Below are positions 1-6,993 of a stretch of DNA of 39,068 bases, piece after piece (position 1 is the first letter of the stretch; each line of letters starts with the position of its first letter). Under the pieces are notes generated by a model that worked only from the letters and a program-made list of their open reading frames with translations, ran no database searches and was not told the DNA's origin. Source of the DNA: DATEAV01 sp964575425 (GTDB lineage Bacteria > Chloroflexota > Anaerolineae > Anaerolineales > E44-bin32); contig CAZNRD010000028.1 of the NCBI GenBank assembly GCA_964575425.1, positions 1-39,068 of the forward strand. The letters are read 5' to 3'. Made by a program: the position numbers and the translations under genes.

Positions 1-294
1 GGCGGGGGAACCTTCGCCCGCTCACGGTACCCCCTCGTCACGCGGTCGGTTTCATAGTACAGAAAGTCTACCGCCGGAGCAAGAGGCACTTTTCGGGCGG
101 AGATGCAATTCGCTCTCCCTGTTAGGTAACGCACGGTGCGGTGGTTTATTCCACGAGGTGAGCCGCTGCACCTTCCTGGTAAGCTCCCCGGGTCCCGCGA
201 CGGGTCTCACCGCGAAATCGGGGGGGCTGCAGATCGCACCTCTTGTGGTGTGACTTGGCTAGACCTCTTTCCCAATTCTCACAGAGTGGGCATG
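1..294. other. Left-edge region without a recognised gene
   Basis: No reading frame here looks like a real gene: the open frames that enter it continue out of frame through the TetR gene and have arginine/serine/proline-rich shadow compositions. I looked for tRNA, T-box and common riboswitch cores and did not find one I could defend. A short GC-rich imperfect hairpin lies within the first 25 bases. The last part, from about 295, carries the promoter of the TetR gene. Confidence 0.5.
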
Positions 295-303
295 TGGTAT
301 AAT
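295..303 (+). promoter_or_regulatory. Extended -10 promoter of the TetR operon
   Basis: The sequence TGGTATAAT combines a TGn extension with a perfect TATAAT (298-303). No convincing -35 box lies at the expected distance, as is common for extended -10 promoters. Transcription would start near 310, inside the palindrome at 305-322, giving a leader of about 30 bases with a GGAGG ribosome site. Confidence 0.65.
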
Positions 304-304
304 G

Positions 305-322
305 ATACCAACCGGTCGGTAT
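305..322. promoter_or_regulatory. Probable TetR-family operator (18-bp palindrome)
   Basis: ATACCAACCGGTCGGTAT is an inverted repeat with 16 of 18 positions symmetric; only one base pair, at positions 6 and 13, breaks the symmetry. It begins one base after the -10 box and spans the predicted transcription start, an ideal place for repression. The gene directly downstream encodes a TetR-family protein, so autorepression of the three-gene operon is the natural inference. Size and GGT/ACC-rich half-sites fit known TetR-family operators. Confidence 0.7.
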
Positions 323-338
323 GTAATATGGAGGCCAA

Positions 339-947
339 ATGCCCCCTCAACCCCGCGGCCTCGAGACTCGGGCCCGCATCCTCGAAGCAGCCCGTCAGTG
401 CTTCTCTCAATCCGGCTACGACGCCACGGGCGTCTCGGAAATCTGCGCCGCTGCCGGCGTCACCAAGGGTGCCTTCTATCACCACTTCGAGAGCAAGCAG
501 TCGGTCTTCCTCGAACTGCTCCTGCAGTGGCTCACCGACCTCGAGGGCCAGCTGTCCTCGCTGCGCGGCCAGGCCTCCAGCATCCCCGACGGGCTTCGCA
601 GCATGGCGGCGATGCTCCCGGCCATCGTCGAAACCGCACGAGGACAGATTGCCCTCTTCCTGGAATTCTTGATTCAGGCCCGTCGCGACCCCGCCGTCTG
701 GCAGGCCACCATTGAGCCTTATCGCCGTTACCGCGGACTTTTCGGCAGTCTGATTCGCGACGGGATCGAGGAAGGCAGCTTGCGCCCAGTCGAGGCGGAG
801 TCGGTCTCGCTGTGGCTGGTATCCATGGCGGTTGGCCTGCTGCTGCAGGCGGTCCTTGATCCGGACGGTGCCGATTGGGGCCGCGCGGCCCAGGAAGCAG
901 TGGAATCAATGTTGATCGCTCTACGTTCACCGCAGGAGGACGAGTGA
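339..947 (+). CDS. TetR/AcrR-family transcriptional regulator
   Basis: A 202-residue protein with the classic TetR N-terminal helix-turn-helix at about residues 9-58 (ARILEAARQCF, then GVTKGAFYHHFESKQ), followed by an all-helical ligand-binding domain with hydrophobic helices near residues 150-175. The ATG start is set by GGAGG at 330-334. It is the first gene of an operon: its stop overlaps the start region of the downstream epimerase by one base, so the genes are translationally coupled. The palindrome at 305-322 suggests it represses itself and the two oxidoreductases. The family typically senses small hydrophobic molecules; the actual ligand cannot be read from the sequence. Confidence 0.9.
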   Translation: MPPQPRGLETRARILEAARQCFSQSGYDATGVSEICAAAGVTKGAFYHHFESKQSVFLELLLQWLTDLEGQLSSLRGQASSIPDGLRSMAAMLPAIVETARGQIALFLEFLIQARRDPAVWQATIEPYRRYRGLFGSLIRDGIEEGSLRPVEAESVSLWLVSMAVGLLLQAVLDPDGADWGRAAQEAVESMLIALRSPQEDE

Positions 948-1957
948 TGATCCTGGTCACCGGTGGCACCGGCCACATCGGAAATGTGTTGGTTCGCGAG
1001 CTGGTGCGCCGCGGCCGAAGCGTCCGCGCCCTGATTCCGCCCGGCGAGGACGTTACCCCTCTGGAGGGCTTGCCGGTCGAGCGCATAGAGGGTGACATCC
1101 TCGATCCGGACAGCCTCAAGCGCGCCCTGCACGATGTGAGCGAGGTTTTTCACCTGGCTGGGCTGATCTCAATCCTGCCCGGCATGCGCCCACTGTTGCA
1201 TCAGGTCAACGTCGTCGGCACCCAGAATGTGCTCCGGGCCAGCCTGGAGGCTGGTGTCCGCCGCTTTGTCTACACCAGTTCCATCCATGCCATCGCCGTG
1301 CCGCCAGCAGGAAGCGTCATTGACGAGAGTCTGCCCTTCGACCCCGAACAGACATGGGGAGACTACGATCGCACCAAGGCCGAGGCCACCTTACAGGTCC
1401 GCCGCGCAGCTGCGGAGGGCCTGGATGCGGTCATCGTCTGTCCCACAGGCGTGATCGGCCCCTACGACTTCCGCCGATCGGAGATGGGCCAGTTCCTGCT
1501 CGATTGCGCCCGGCCGGGGCCAAAGGTGTACGTCGACGGGGCATACGACTTCGTCGACGTGCGCGATGTGGCCGAGGGTCATATCCTCGCGTGCGAGCGC
1601 GGCCGCACGGGGGAGAGCTACATCTTGAGCGGCACGCGCCTGACCGTGCGCCGTATCATAGCACTGGTGGAGCGGATCTCCGGCGCCGTGGGCCCGCACC
1701 TGCGCCTGCCCTTCTGGCTGGCAAGCCTGGCCGCGCGCTTCACCCCACTCTACTATCGCCTGACGCGGACGAGGCCTCGCTTCACCCCATACTCCCTGCA
1801 CACCCTGGTGAGCAACAGCTGGATCACCGCGGCGAAAGCCCAGCGAGAACTCGGCTACCGCAGCCGACCCGCCGAGATGACGATCGCCGATACTCTGCAG
1901 TGGTTTGCTCAGCGAGGGCTCCTGCACACTTCCTATTCCGCCGCGAGCAAAGGGTAG
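947..1957 (+). CDS. NAD-dependent epimerase/dehydratase (extended SDR, dihydroflavonol-reductase-like)
   Basis: A 336-residue extended short-chain dehydrogenase. The N-terminal Rossmann motif GGTGHIG is at residues 6-12, a serine pair at 111-112, and the catalytic pair Tyr140 and Lys144 (YDRTK). The C-terminal half is the substrate-binding region. The overall pattern, including VTGGTGHIG, FHLAG and CPTGVIGP, resembles dihydroflavonol-4-reductase and 3-beta-hydroxysteroid dehydrogenase-like enzymes, often annotated HpnA-like. ATG 947 is preferred because the AGGAGGA at 934-940 is six bases upstream; an in-frame GTG at 944 is too close. It overlaps the TetR stop and sits 4 bp ahead of the next SDR gene. 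The substrate is unknown. Confidence 0.88.
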   Translation: MILVTGGTGHIGNVLVRELVRRGRSVRALIPPGEDVTPLEGLPVERIEGDILDPDSLKRALHDVSEVFHLAGLISILPGMRPLLHQVNVVGTQNVLRASLEAGVRRFVYTSSIHAIAVPPAGSVIDESLPFDPEQTWGDYDRTKAEATLQVRRAAAEGLDAVIVCPTGVIGPYDFRRSEMGQFLLDCARPGPKVYVDGAYDFVDVRDVAEGHILACERGRTGESYILSGTRLTVRRIIALVERISGAVGPHLRLPFWLASLAARFTPLYYRLTRTRPRFTPYSLHTLVSNSWITAAKAQRELGYRSRPAEMTIADTLQWFAQRGLLHTSYSAASKG

Positions 1958-1961
1958 CGCG

Positions 1962-2786
1962 ATGACAAACCGGCGGGAGGTGTGGACACGAAGGGTGGCG
2001 TGGATCACTGGCGCCTCCAGCGGCATTGGAGCGGCAGCGGCGCGCACGTTGGCCAGCCATGGACTTCACCTGGTCCTGCTGGCCCGACGGCAAGACCGTC
2101 TCGACGCCCTGGCCGATGAACTCACGCGCTCTGGAGGCCACGCTTTTCCGCTCGCGGCCGACCTGTCTCTGGAGGCCGAGCGCGAGCGGATCGTCCAGCA
2201 GGCGACCGTTGCCTGCGGAGTGCCCGACGTCCTCATCAACAACGCCGGCATCGGCTGGTATGGCTACGGCGATCAGATGCCGCGCTCGGTGGCCAGGCAG
2301 ATGCTCCAGATCAACGCCGAGGCGGTGGTCGACCTCAGCCTCTCGATCCTGCCGGAGATGCGCAGGCGCGGCCGGGGCCACATCATCAACATCGGCTCCA
2401 TCGCTGGCAGCCTTCCGAGCCAGGGCGTCGCTCTCTACAGCGCCACCAAGTCGTTCCTGGACTCGTTCTCTTCCGCCCTACACCGAGAGCTGCGAGGGTC
2501 TGGCGTGTGGGTGAGCGTGGTCAAACCGGGCCCAGTGCGGTCGGAGTTCTACGCCACTGCCGCCCGACAATCTCAAGGCGGTCCTATCCCAGCAGAGCGC
2601 TTCGCCATCCGACCGGAGGTGGTCGCCGACTGCATCTGGTCGCTGCTTCGCCGGCCGCGTCGTTCCGCGTACATTCCGCCCGTGCTGTCGCTGGTCCCAT
2701 GGCTCGAACTTTCCTTTGGCTGGCTGATCGATCGGCTTGGCCCGCTGCTGCTCCGCCGTCGCGCTCCCTCGTCCCACACCGGCTGA
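1962..2786 (+). CDS. Classical short-chain dehydrogenase/reductase
   Basis: A 274-residue SDR with the cofactor motif TGASSGIG at residues 16-23, NNAG at 93-96, catalytic Ser146, and YSATK giving Tyr159 and Lys163. An arginine pair after the second strand (LLARRQDRL) suggests NADP(H) preference. The C-terminal segment at about 240-265 is hydrophobic and may lie on a membrane, as in many lipid-active SDRs of the DltE/YqjQ type. The ATG at 1962 follows the epimerase stop by four bases, so the three genes from 339 form one operon. Together the two oxidoreductases suggest a TetR-controlled reduction of a lipophilic or xenobiotic substrate; this is inference. Confidence 0.9.
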   Translation: MTNRREVWTRRVAWITGASSGIGAAAARTLASHGLHLVLLARRQDRLDALADELTRSGGHAFPLAADLSLEAERERIVQQATVACGVPDVLINNAGIGWYGYGDQMPRSVARQMLQINAEAVVDLSLSILPEMRRRGRGHIINIGSIAGSLPSQGVALYSATKSFLDSFSSALHRELRGSGVWVSVVKPGPVRSEFYATAARQSQGGPIPAERFAIRPEVVADCIWSLLRRPRRSAYIPPVLSLVPWLELSFGWLIDRLGPLLLRRRAPSSHTG

Positions 2787-2795
2787 GCGTCAGCC

Positions 2796-3500
2796 TCAGC
2801 CGCTGAGGGTGACCCCGCATCTGTCAAGCCAGGCCTGCGCAGGGCCCTCAATGACGTCGAGCACGCCCTGCAGCATCTGCGCCGATTCACCGCCCAGCAG
2901 GCTGCCCATGGCCCCTTCCCCCGTGTCCTCCTCCAGCATTTCGCTGAACGACTTGCCTTCGCTCGCCATCCACACGGCGAGCTGAATCGCAAGTGGAGCC
3001 ATCGGGTCCAGCATCGCTTCCAGATCCTGTTGGCACAAGCACTGGGCCATCGTCAGCACATCCCCGGTTGCCATGCTTCCGAGCGCATAGGCCGAGGACT
3101 CTCCAGGTGCCGAGCGGCCGCTGTCTACGCAAATCACGTAGGGCGTCAGCGTCGTCTGTTCCCCTAGCCCGAGGGTGGCCGAAGCCTCCTGGATGATCAT
3201 CATTCGCTGTTCGCCCTCATCCTGCGGCATGAACAGAAGACCGCAGGGTAGCGTGACAGTGACCTCCTCTTCCTGCAGATTCGCTACCTGGACGACCATG
3301 ACCGGACCCTGAATGTCTTCCCCCGTGGCGTGGATGTCCAGCGCCGCGACACGTCCTGCCGCGATCTGCCCCGCAAGGTCAGACCCCGTTCCTGCCGCGG
3401 GGGTCGGCGCGGAAACCGCTGGCGCGAGCTGGGGGAGGGAGCAAGCCAATCCAGCAATCAGACATGCTGCGGCTGCCAGGACGTAGTGTAAGAGCCTCAT
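2796..3500 (-). CDS. Putative lipoprotein or secreted protein of unknown function
   Basis: A 234-residue protein starting at ATG 3500, set by GGAGAGG just upstream. The N-terminus has one arginine, a hydrophobic stretch and cysteine at residue 20 (LIAGLACS), which resembles a lipobox although the -3 residue is glycine rather than leucine. After an alanine/proline/threonine linker comes a beta-rich region (MVVQVANLQEEEVTVTLPCG), then an acidic, methionine-rich helical part with several cysteines (C-L-C near 150). I do not recognise the family. It converges with the SDR gene with only nine bases between stop codons. A longer in-frame extension to 3941 has no coding character and is rejected. 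Confidence 0.7.
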   Translation of the reverse strand: MRLLHYVLAAAACLIAGLACSLPQLAPAVSAPTPAAGTGSDLAGQIAAGRVAALDIHATGEDIQGPVMVVQVANLQEEEVTVTLPCGLLFMPQDEGEQRMMIIQEASATLGLGEQTTLTPYVICVDSGRSAPGESSAYALGSMATGDVLTMAQCLCQQDLEAMLDPMAPLAIQLAVWMASEGKSFSEMLEEDTGEGAMGSLLGGESAQMLQGVLDVIEGPAQAWLDRCGVTLSG

Positions 3501-3543
3501 GGTCCTCTCCTCCCTTGTTTCCCGCGCGGGTCGTGGACCCACT

Positions 3544-3572
3544 AGCTTAGCCTCAGTGTCCAAACTAAGCAA
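3544..3572 (-). promoter_or_regulatory. Possible sigma-70-type promoter of the lipoprotein gene
   Basis: On the minus strand TTGCTT (3572-3567) and TAAGCT (3549-3544) are separated by exactly 17 bases and lie about 45 bases upstream of ATG 3500. The -10 match is only partial. Confidence 0.3.
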
Positions 3573-3644
3573 ACGCAGGCGGGCTGTAAGGTCCCCGCCC
3601 GCCCGATCTGCCGTATTCTGGCAGCAGGAGGGTTTGACCGAACG

Positions 3645-3857
3645 GTGTGCGCGAAGGCCCTCATTCGGCGTGTCGCCCGCAAGCGTCGGCTGCGTTCCGG
3701 TCTGGTGGCCGTGCCCTTGGTGGACGGCCGATCGCGTCGGAGGCGCGTCTATGTCCGCTTCGGAGGGATGGTCGACATCGCAGTCCATGAACTCGGCGCC
3801 ACCCTGACGCAGGTCGAGCGCCTCGAACCAACGCCCTCTGACCCCCCTCCCAACTGA
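3645..3857 (+). CDS. Possible small hypothetical protein (70 aa)
   Basis: An open frame from GTG 3645 encoding an arginine-rich N-terminal half and a more protein-like second half (VYVRFGGMVDIAVHELGATL). Most third codon positions are G or C, as in neighbouring genes, and an AGGAGG lies upstream, although about 12 bases from the GTG, which is farther than usual. It fills most of the otherwise empty stretch 3501-3887. It could equally be a chance frame or a gene remnant. I recognise no family. Confidence 0.3.
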   Translation: MCAKALIRRVARKRRLRSGLVAVPLVDGRSRRRRVYVRFGGMVDIAVHELGATLTQVERLEPTPSDPPPN

Positions 3858-3884
3858 CCCACGCCAGTGCCCGGACCGGCCCTC

Positions 3885-3893
3885 TGCTATAAT
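3885..3893 (+). promoter_or_regulatory. Extended -10 promoter giving a probably leaderless gatC transcript
   Basis: TGCTATAAT is a perfect TATAAT (3888-3893) with TGn extension, and the gatC ATG follows only nine bases later (3903). Transcription would start at or within a few bases of the ATG. There is no Shine-Dalgarno sequence in front of gatC, consistent with leaderless initiation. Confidence 0.65.
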
Positions 3894-3902
3894 TCGCGCG
3901 CT

Positions 3903-4199
3903 ATGGCGCTCACCCTCGAACAGGTTCGTCATATTGCCCATCTGGCCCGCCTGCGCCTCACGCCGGATGAGGAGAGCCGCTACCGCGAACAGCTCTCGGC
4001 CATCCTCGATTACGCCGCCCGTTTGGCGCAGGTTGACACCACAGCCATCCCGCCCACAGCCACAGTCCTGCCATTGACCGCTCGCCTCCGCGCCGACGAA
4101 CCACGCCCCAGCATCGCCCGCGACCGCATCCTGGCCAATGCCGCCGCAACGGAGGAAGCCATGTTCCGCATCCCGCCGGTGTTCGACGACGGGAGATAG
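3903..4199 (+). CDS. gatC: Asp-tRNA(Asn)/Glu-tRNA(Gln) amidotransferase subunit C
   Basis: A 98-residue protein, the usual GatC length. It has the family N-terminal pattern (LTLEQVRHIAHLARLRLTPDE, here split over residues 3-23), a central helical stretch ending in an ILDYAARLAQVDT-like segment, and the C-terminal extended segment with ILANA and FRIPPVF that wraps around GatA and GatB. GatC stabilises the GatA-GatB complex, which converts misacylated Glu-tRNA(Gln) or Asp-tRNA(Asn) to the amide form. ATG 3903 is chosen because it starts the conserved region and lies nine bases after a perfect -10 box; the upstream in-frame ATG would include the promoter. gatA follows after 26 bases. Confidence 0.95.
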   Translation: MALTLEQVRHIAHLARLRLTPDEESRYREQLSAILDYAARLAQVDTTAIPPTATVLPLTARLRADEPRPSIARDRILANAAATEEAMFRIPPVFDDGR

Positions 4200-4225
4200 G
4201 GGCCGCGCCCCGACTATGTCATCTG

Positions 4226-5698
4226 GTGCCCGCCCTGACCGATCTCTCCCTGCTTGAGGCCGCAGCTCTTCTCCGCACCGGCGAGGCCTCTGCCCGCGCC
4301 CTCACCCAGGCCTGCCTCGACCGCATCGCCTCTCTCAACGCACAACTCAACGCCTTTCTCACCCCGACGCCGGACCTGGCGCTGCGCCAGGCCGATGCGG
4401 CTGACCATGCCCTGGCGGAATGGCGACGCCGCGGCGGCCCCCCACCCCCGCTCCTCTGCGGCATCCCTCTGGCCGTCAAGGACGTGCTCTGCCTGGAGGG
4501 CATCCGCACCACTGCTGGCTCGCGCATCCTCGAAGGGTTTCGCCCGCCCTACACCGCCACAAGCGTCCAGCGTCTGATCGACAGCGGCGCGGTCCTCCTC
4601 GGCAAGACCAATACCGACGAATTCGCCATGGGGTCCTCCACCGAGAACTCGGCCTTCGGCCCCACCCGCAACCCGTGGGACCTCAGCCGCGTGCCCGGCG
4701 GCTCCTCAGGCGGCTCAGCGGCAGCCGTCGCCGCGCGCCTGTGCTTCGCCGCCCTCGGCACCGACACGGGCGGCTCGGTGCGCCAGCCCGCGGCCTTCTG
4801 CGGCATCACCGGCCTGAAGACCTCCTATGGCCGCGTTTCGCGCTACGGGCTGATCGCCTACGGTTCTTCCCTCGACACCGTCGGCTGCATGGCGCGCTCC
4901 GCGGCCGACCTAGCACCGCTCTTCCAGGCGATCGCCGGCCACGATCCCCTCGACTCCACCTCCATGCCAGACCCCGTGCCCGCCGTCGCTCTCGATGACC
5001 CGGACCTGCGCGGCCTACGCCTCGGCGTGCCGCGCGAGTATTTCATCGAGGGCATGCAGCCCGCGGTCGAGGCCGCCGTGCGCCAGGCGATCGATGTCTT
5101 CCGCAGCCTGGGCGCCGAGGTGCAACCCATCAGCCTGCCCCACACCGACCTGGCGCTCCCCGTTTACTACCTCATCGCCCCAGCCGAGGCCTCGGCCAAC
5201 CTGGCACGCTACGACGGCATCCGCTTTGGGCCTCGTCTCGAGGCGCCAACCCTGCTGGAGCAGTACTTCGAGACGCGCGGTGCGCTGTTCGGGGCCGAGG
5301 TCAAACGGCGCATCATGCTGGGTACTTACGCTCTCTCGGCTGGCTATTACGACGCGTACTATGCCCAGGCGCAGAAGGTGCGCACGCTGATCAAGGCCGA
5401 CTTCGAGGCTGCCTTCCATGAGGTCCACCTGATCGCGTGTCCGGTCTCGCCCACCACGGCCTTCGGAATTGGAGCCCATGGGGACGACCCGCTGTCGATG
5501 TACCTGGAGGATGTCTTCACCCTTCCCGCCAATCTCGGCGGCGTACCAGGCATTGCCTTCCCCGTGGGATTCGACTCAAACGGCCTCCCCATCGGGATGC
5601 AGCTCAACGCCCCACACCTGGGCGAGGCCCTGCTGCTGAAGGCCTGCCACGCGTATCAGGGCAGCACGCACTGGCACAAGGAGCGTGCGCCACTGTGA
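4226..5698 (+). CDS. gatA: Asp-tRNA(Asn)/Glu-tRNA(Gln) amidotransferase subunit A
   Basis: A 490-residue amidase-signature protein. The Ser-cisSer-Lys triad is complete: Lys85 (AVKDV), Ser160 in GGSSGGS, and nucleophile Ser184 in TDTGGSVRQPA. The spacings of 75 and 24 residues match those of characterised bacterial GatA. It hydrolyses glutamine and passes ammonia to GatB for transamidation of Glu-tRNA(Gln) or Asp-tRNA(Asn). The likely start is GTG 4226; the ATG at 4216 is out of frame. No strong ribosome site precedes it, so coupling with gatC is possible. The C-terminal region (GVPGIAFPVGFDSNGLPIGM) is typical. gatB is not adjacent but lies 2.5 kb downstream, after three unrelated genes. Confidence 0.96.
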   Translation: MPALTDLSLLEAAALLRTGEASARALTQACLDRIASLNAQLNAFLTPTPDLALRQADAADHALAEWRRRGGPPPPLLCGIPLAVKDVLCLEGIRTTAGSRILEGFRPPYTATSVQRLIDSGAVLLGKTNTDEFAMGSSTENSAFGPTRNPWDLSRVPGGSSGGSAAAVAARLCFAALGTDTGGSVRQPAAFCGITGLKTSYGRVSRYGLIAYGSSLDTVGCMARSAADLAPLFQAIAGHDPLDSTSMPDPVPAVALDDPDLRGLRLGVPREYFIEGMQPAVEAAVRQAIDVFRSLGAEVQPISLPHTDLALPVYYLIAPAEASANLARYDGIRFGPRLEAPTLLEQYFETRGALFGAEVKRRIMLGTYALSAGYYDAYYAQAQKVRTLIKADFEAAFHEVHLIACPVSPTTAFGIGAHGDDPLSMYLEDVFTLPANLGGVPGIAFPVGFDSNGLPIGMQLNAPHLGEALLLKACHAYQGSTHWHKERAPL

Positions 5699-5732
5699 TT
5701 GTCATCCACTGCATTCCCAAGGAGGCATCGGG

Positions 5733-6728
5733 ATGAAGATCATCATCCCCATGGCCGGTTACGGGACCCGGCTGCGCCCGCACACCTGGTCCAAGCCCAA
5801 ACCCATGGTCTCGGTAGCGGGCAAACCTGTGTTGGGCCACGTTCTCGACACCTTCAGCCGGCTGCCCGATATCGACGAGGTCATCTTCATCGTCGGCTAC
5901 CTCGGCCAGCAAGTCGAAGCCTTCGTCTCGCGCACCTACCCACACCTGAACGCATGTTACATCGAGCAGCGGGACCTGCTCGGGCAGTCCCATGCCATCT
6001 GGCTGGGGCGCGAACGCTTGCAAGGGCCCCTGCTCATGGTCTTCGTCGACACCCTGATCGAGGCCGACTTCCATGGCCTAGCCCAGGAGCCTCACGAGGC
6101 TGTTGCATGGGTGAAGGCGGTGCCGGATCCGCGCCCCTTCGGCGTGGCCGAACTCGGCGAGCGCGGCCTGGTGCGCCGCTTGGTGGAGAAGCCGCAGGAT
6201 ACCAGCAACAACCTGGCCGTGGTCGGCGTCTACTACTTCGCCGATTCGCTCCGCTTGATCGAGGCCATCGAGTCGCAGATGAAGCGCCAGCTGCAACTCA
6301 AAGGGGAATATTTTTTGGCCGACGCCATCAATATCCTGCTCGAACGCGGACTGAAGATGCGCGTCCAGCCGGTGGAGGTCTGGCAAGACTGCGGCAAGCC
6401 GGAGACGCTGCTGGAGACCAATCGCTACCTGCTCGACCACGGCCGCGACAATTCCGCCCAGGCCTCGCGCCGAGAGGGAATCGTCGTCGTGCCGCCCGTC
6501 TACATCGACCCGACGGCCGAGGTGGAGGAGTCGGTCATCGGCCCGCACGTCAGCATCGGCCCGGGCTGTGTCATCCGGCGCTCGCTGATTCGCGATTCGA
6601 TCGTCGACGCCGGGTCCGCCATCCTCGACACCTCCCTCTCCGCGTCCCTCATCGGCCGCGAGGCGCGCGTCGTCGGCCGCGATCACTCGCTCAACGTCGG
6701 TGATTCCTCGGAGATCGGGTTTGCCTGA
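5733..6728 (+). CDS. Sugar-phosphate nucleotidyltransferase with C-terminal beta-helix
   Basis: A 331-residue protein. Its N-terminal domain has the nucleotidyltransferase signature GYGTRLRPHTWSKPKPM (residues 9-25), then a GQSHAI segment and VDT with the metal-binding aspartate. From about residue 250 an isoleucine/valine-rich pattern of hexapeptide repeats (VYIDPTAEVEESVIGPHVSIGPG) indicates a left-handed beta-helix. This architecture is found in glucose-1-phosphate thymidylyltransferase-like and GlmU-like enzymes that activate sugar 1-phosphates with NTPs. Start ATG 5733 has AAGGAGG seven bases upstream. The specific sugar and nucleotide cannot be told. No acetyltransferase function is established, since the repeats alone do not show it. 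Confidence 0.88.
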   Translation: MKIIIPMAGYGTRLRPHTWSKPKPMVSVAGKPVLGHVLDTFSRLPDIDEVIFIVGYLGQQVEAFVSRTYPHLNACYIEQRDLLGQSHAIWLGRERLQGPLLMVFVDTLIEADFHGLAQEPHEAVAWVKAVPDPRPFGVAELGERGLVRRLVEKPQDTSNNLAVVGVYYFADSLRLIEAIESQMKRQLQLKGEYFLADAINILLERGLKMRVQPVEVWQDCGKPETLLETNRYLLDHGRDNSAQASRREGIVVVPPVYIDPTAEVEESVIGPHVSIGPGCVIRRSLIRDSIVDAGSAILDTSLSASLIGREARVVGRDHSLNVGDSSEIGFA

Positions 6729-6752
6729 TCCCCCATCAGGAGGGGCCATAGA

Positions 6753-6965
6753 GTGGCAAACGCCGTCGAATGTCATTCGGGATACACCTACGGCGAGAGG
6801 CCGATCGCCTTCGAGTGGGAGGGGCAACGCCTCATTGTGGCCGACGTCGAAGCCACCTGGCGCCTGCCTGACGGCCGACGTTTTCGCCTACGCACGGAGG
6901 ATGGACGGCTCTTCGAGCTATCGTACGATGAGCGCGACGATGTGTGGCACGTCCACCTTCCCTAA
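6753..6965 (+). CDS. Small conserved-looking protein of unknown function (70 aa)
   Basis: A 70-residue acidic, aromatic-rich protein with an alternating pattern suggestive of a small beta-barrel or SH3-like fold (YGERPIAFEWEG, LIVADVEATWRLPDGRRF, LFELSYDERDDVWHV). GTG 6753 is the start, with AGGAGGGG at 6739-6746. It is 24 bases after the nucleotidyltransferase and 28 before the aminotransferase, so it is probably in the same operon. I recall similar short proteins in other Chloroflexota genomes but cannot name a family with certainty. Confidence 0.72.
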   Translation: MANAVECHSGYTYGERPIAFEWEGQRLIVADVEATWRLPDGRRFRLRTEDGRLFELSYDERDDVWHVHLP

Positions 6966-6993
6966 CCAGAGGTCAGCCTGAGGAGCCATGCCC

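Noticed and set aside
191..222. GGGTCTCACCGCG-like sequence suggestive of a T-box
   Set aside because: No specifier loop, no antiterminator pair and the downstream gene is a TetR regulator, not an amino-acid gene.
136..672. A plus-strand frame overlapping the TetR gene start
   Set aside because: Serine/arginine/proline-rich shadow; the TetR frame has clear motifs, promoter and ribosome site.
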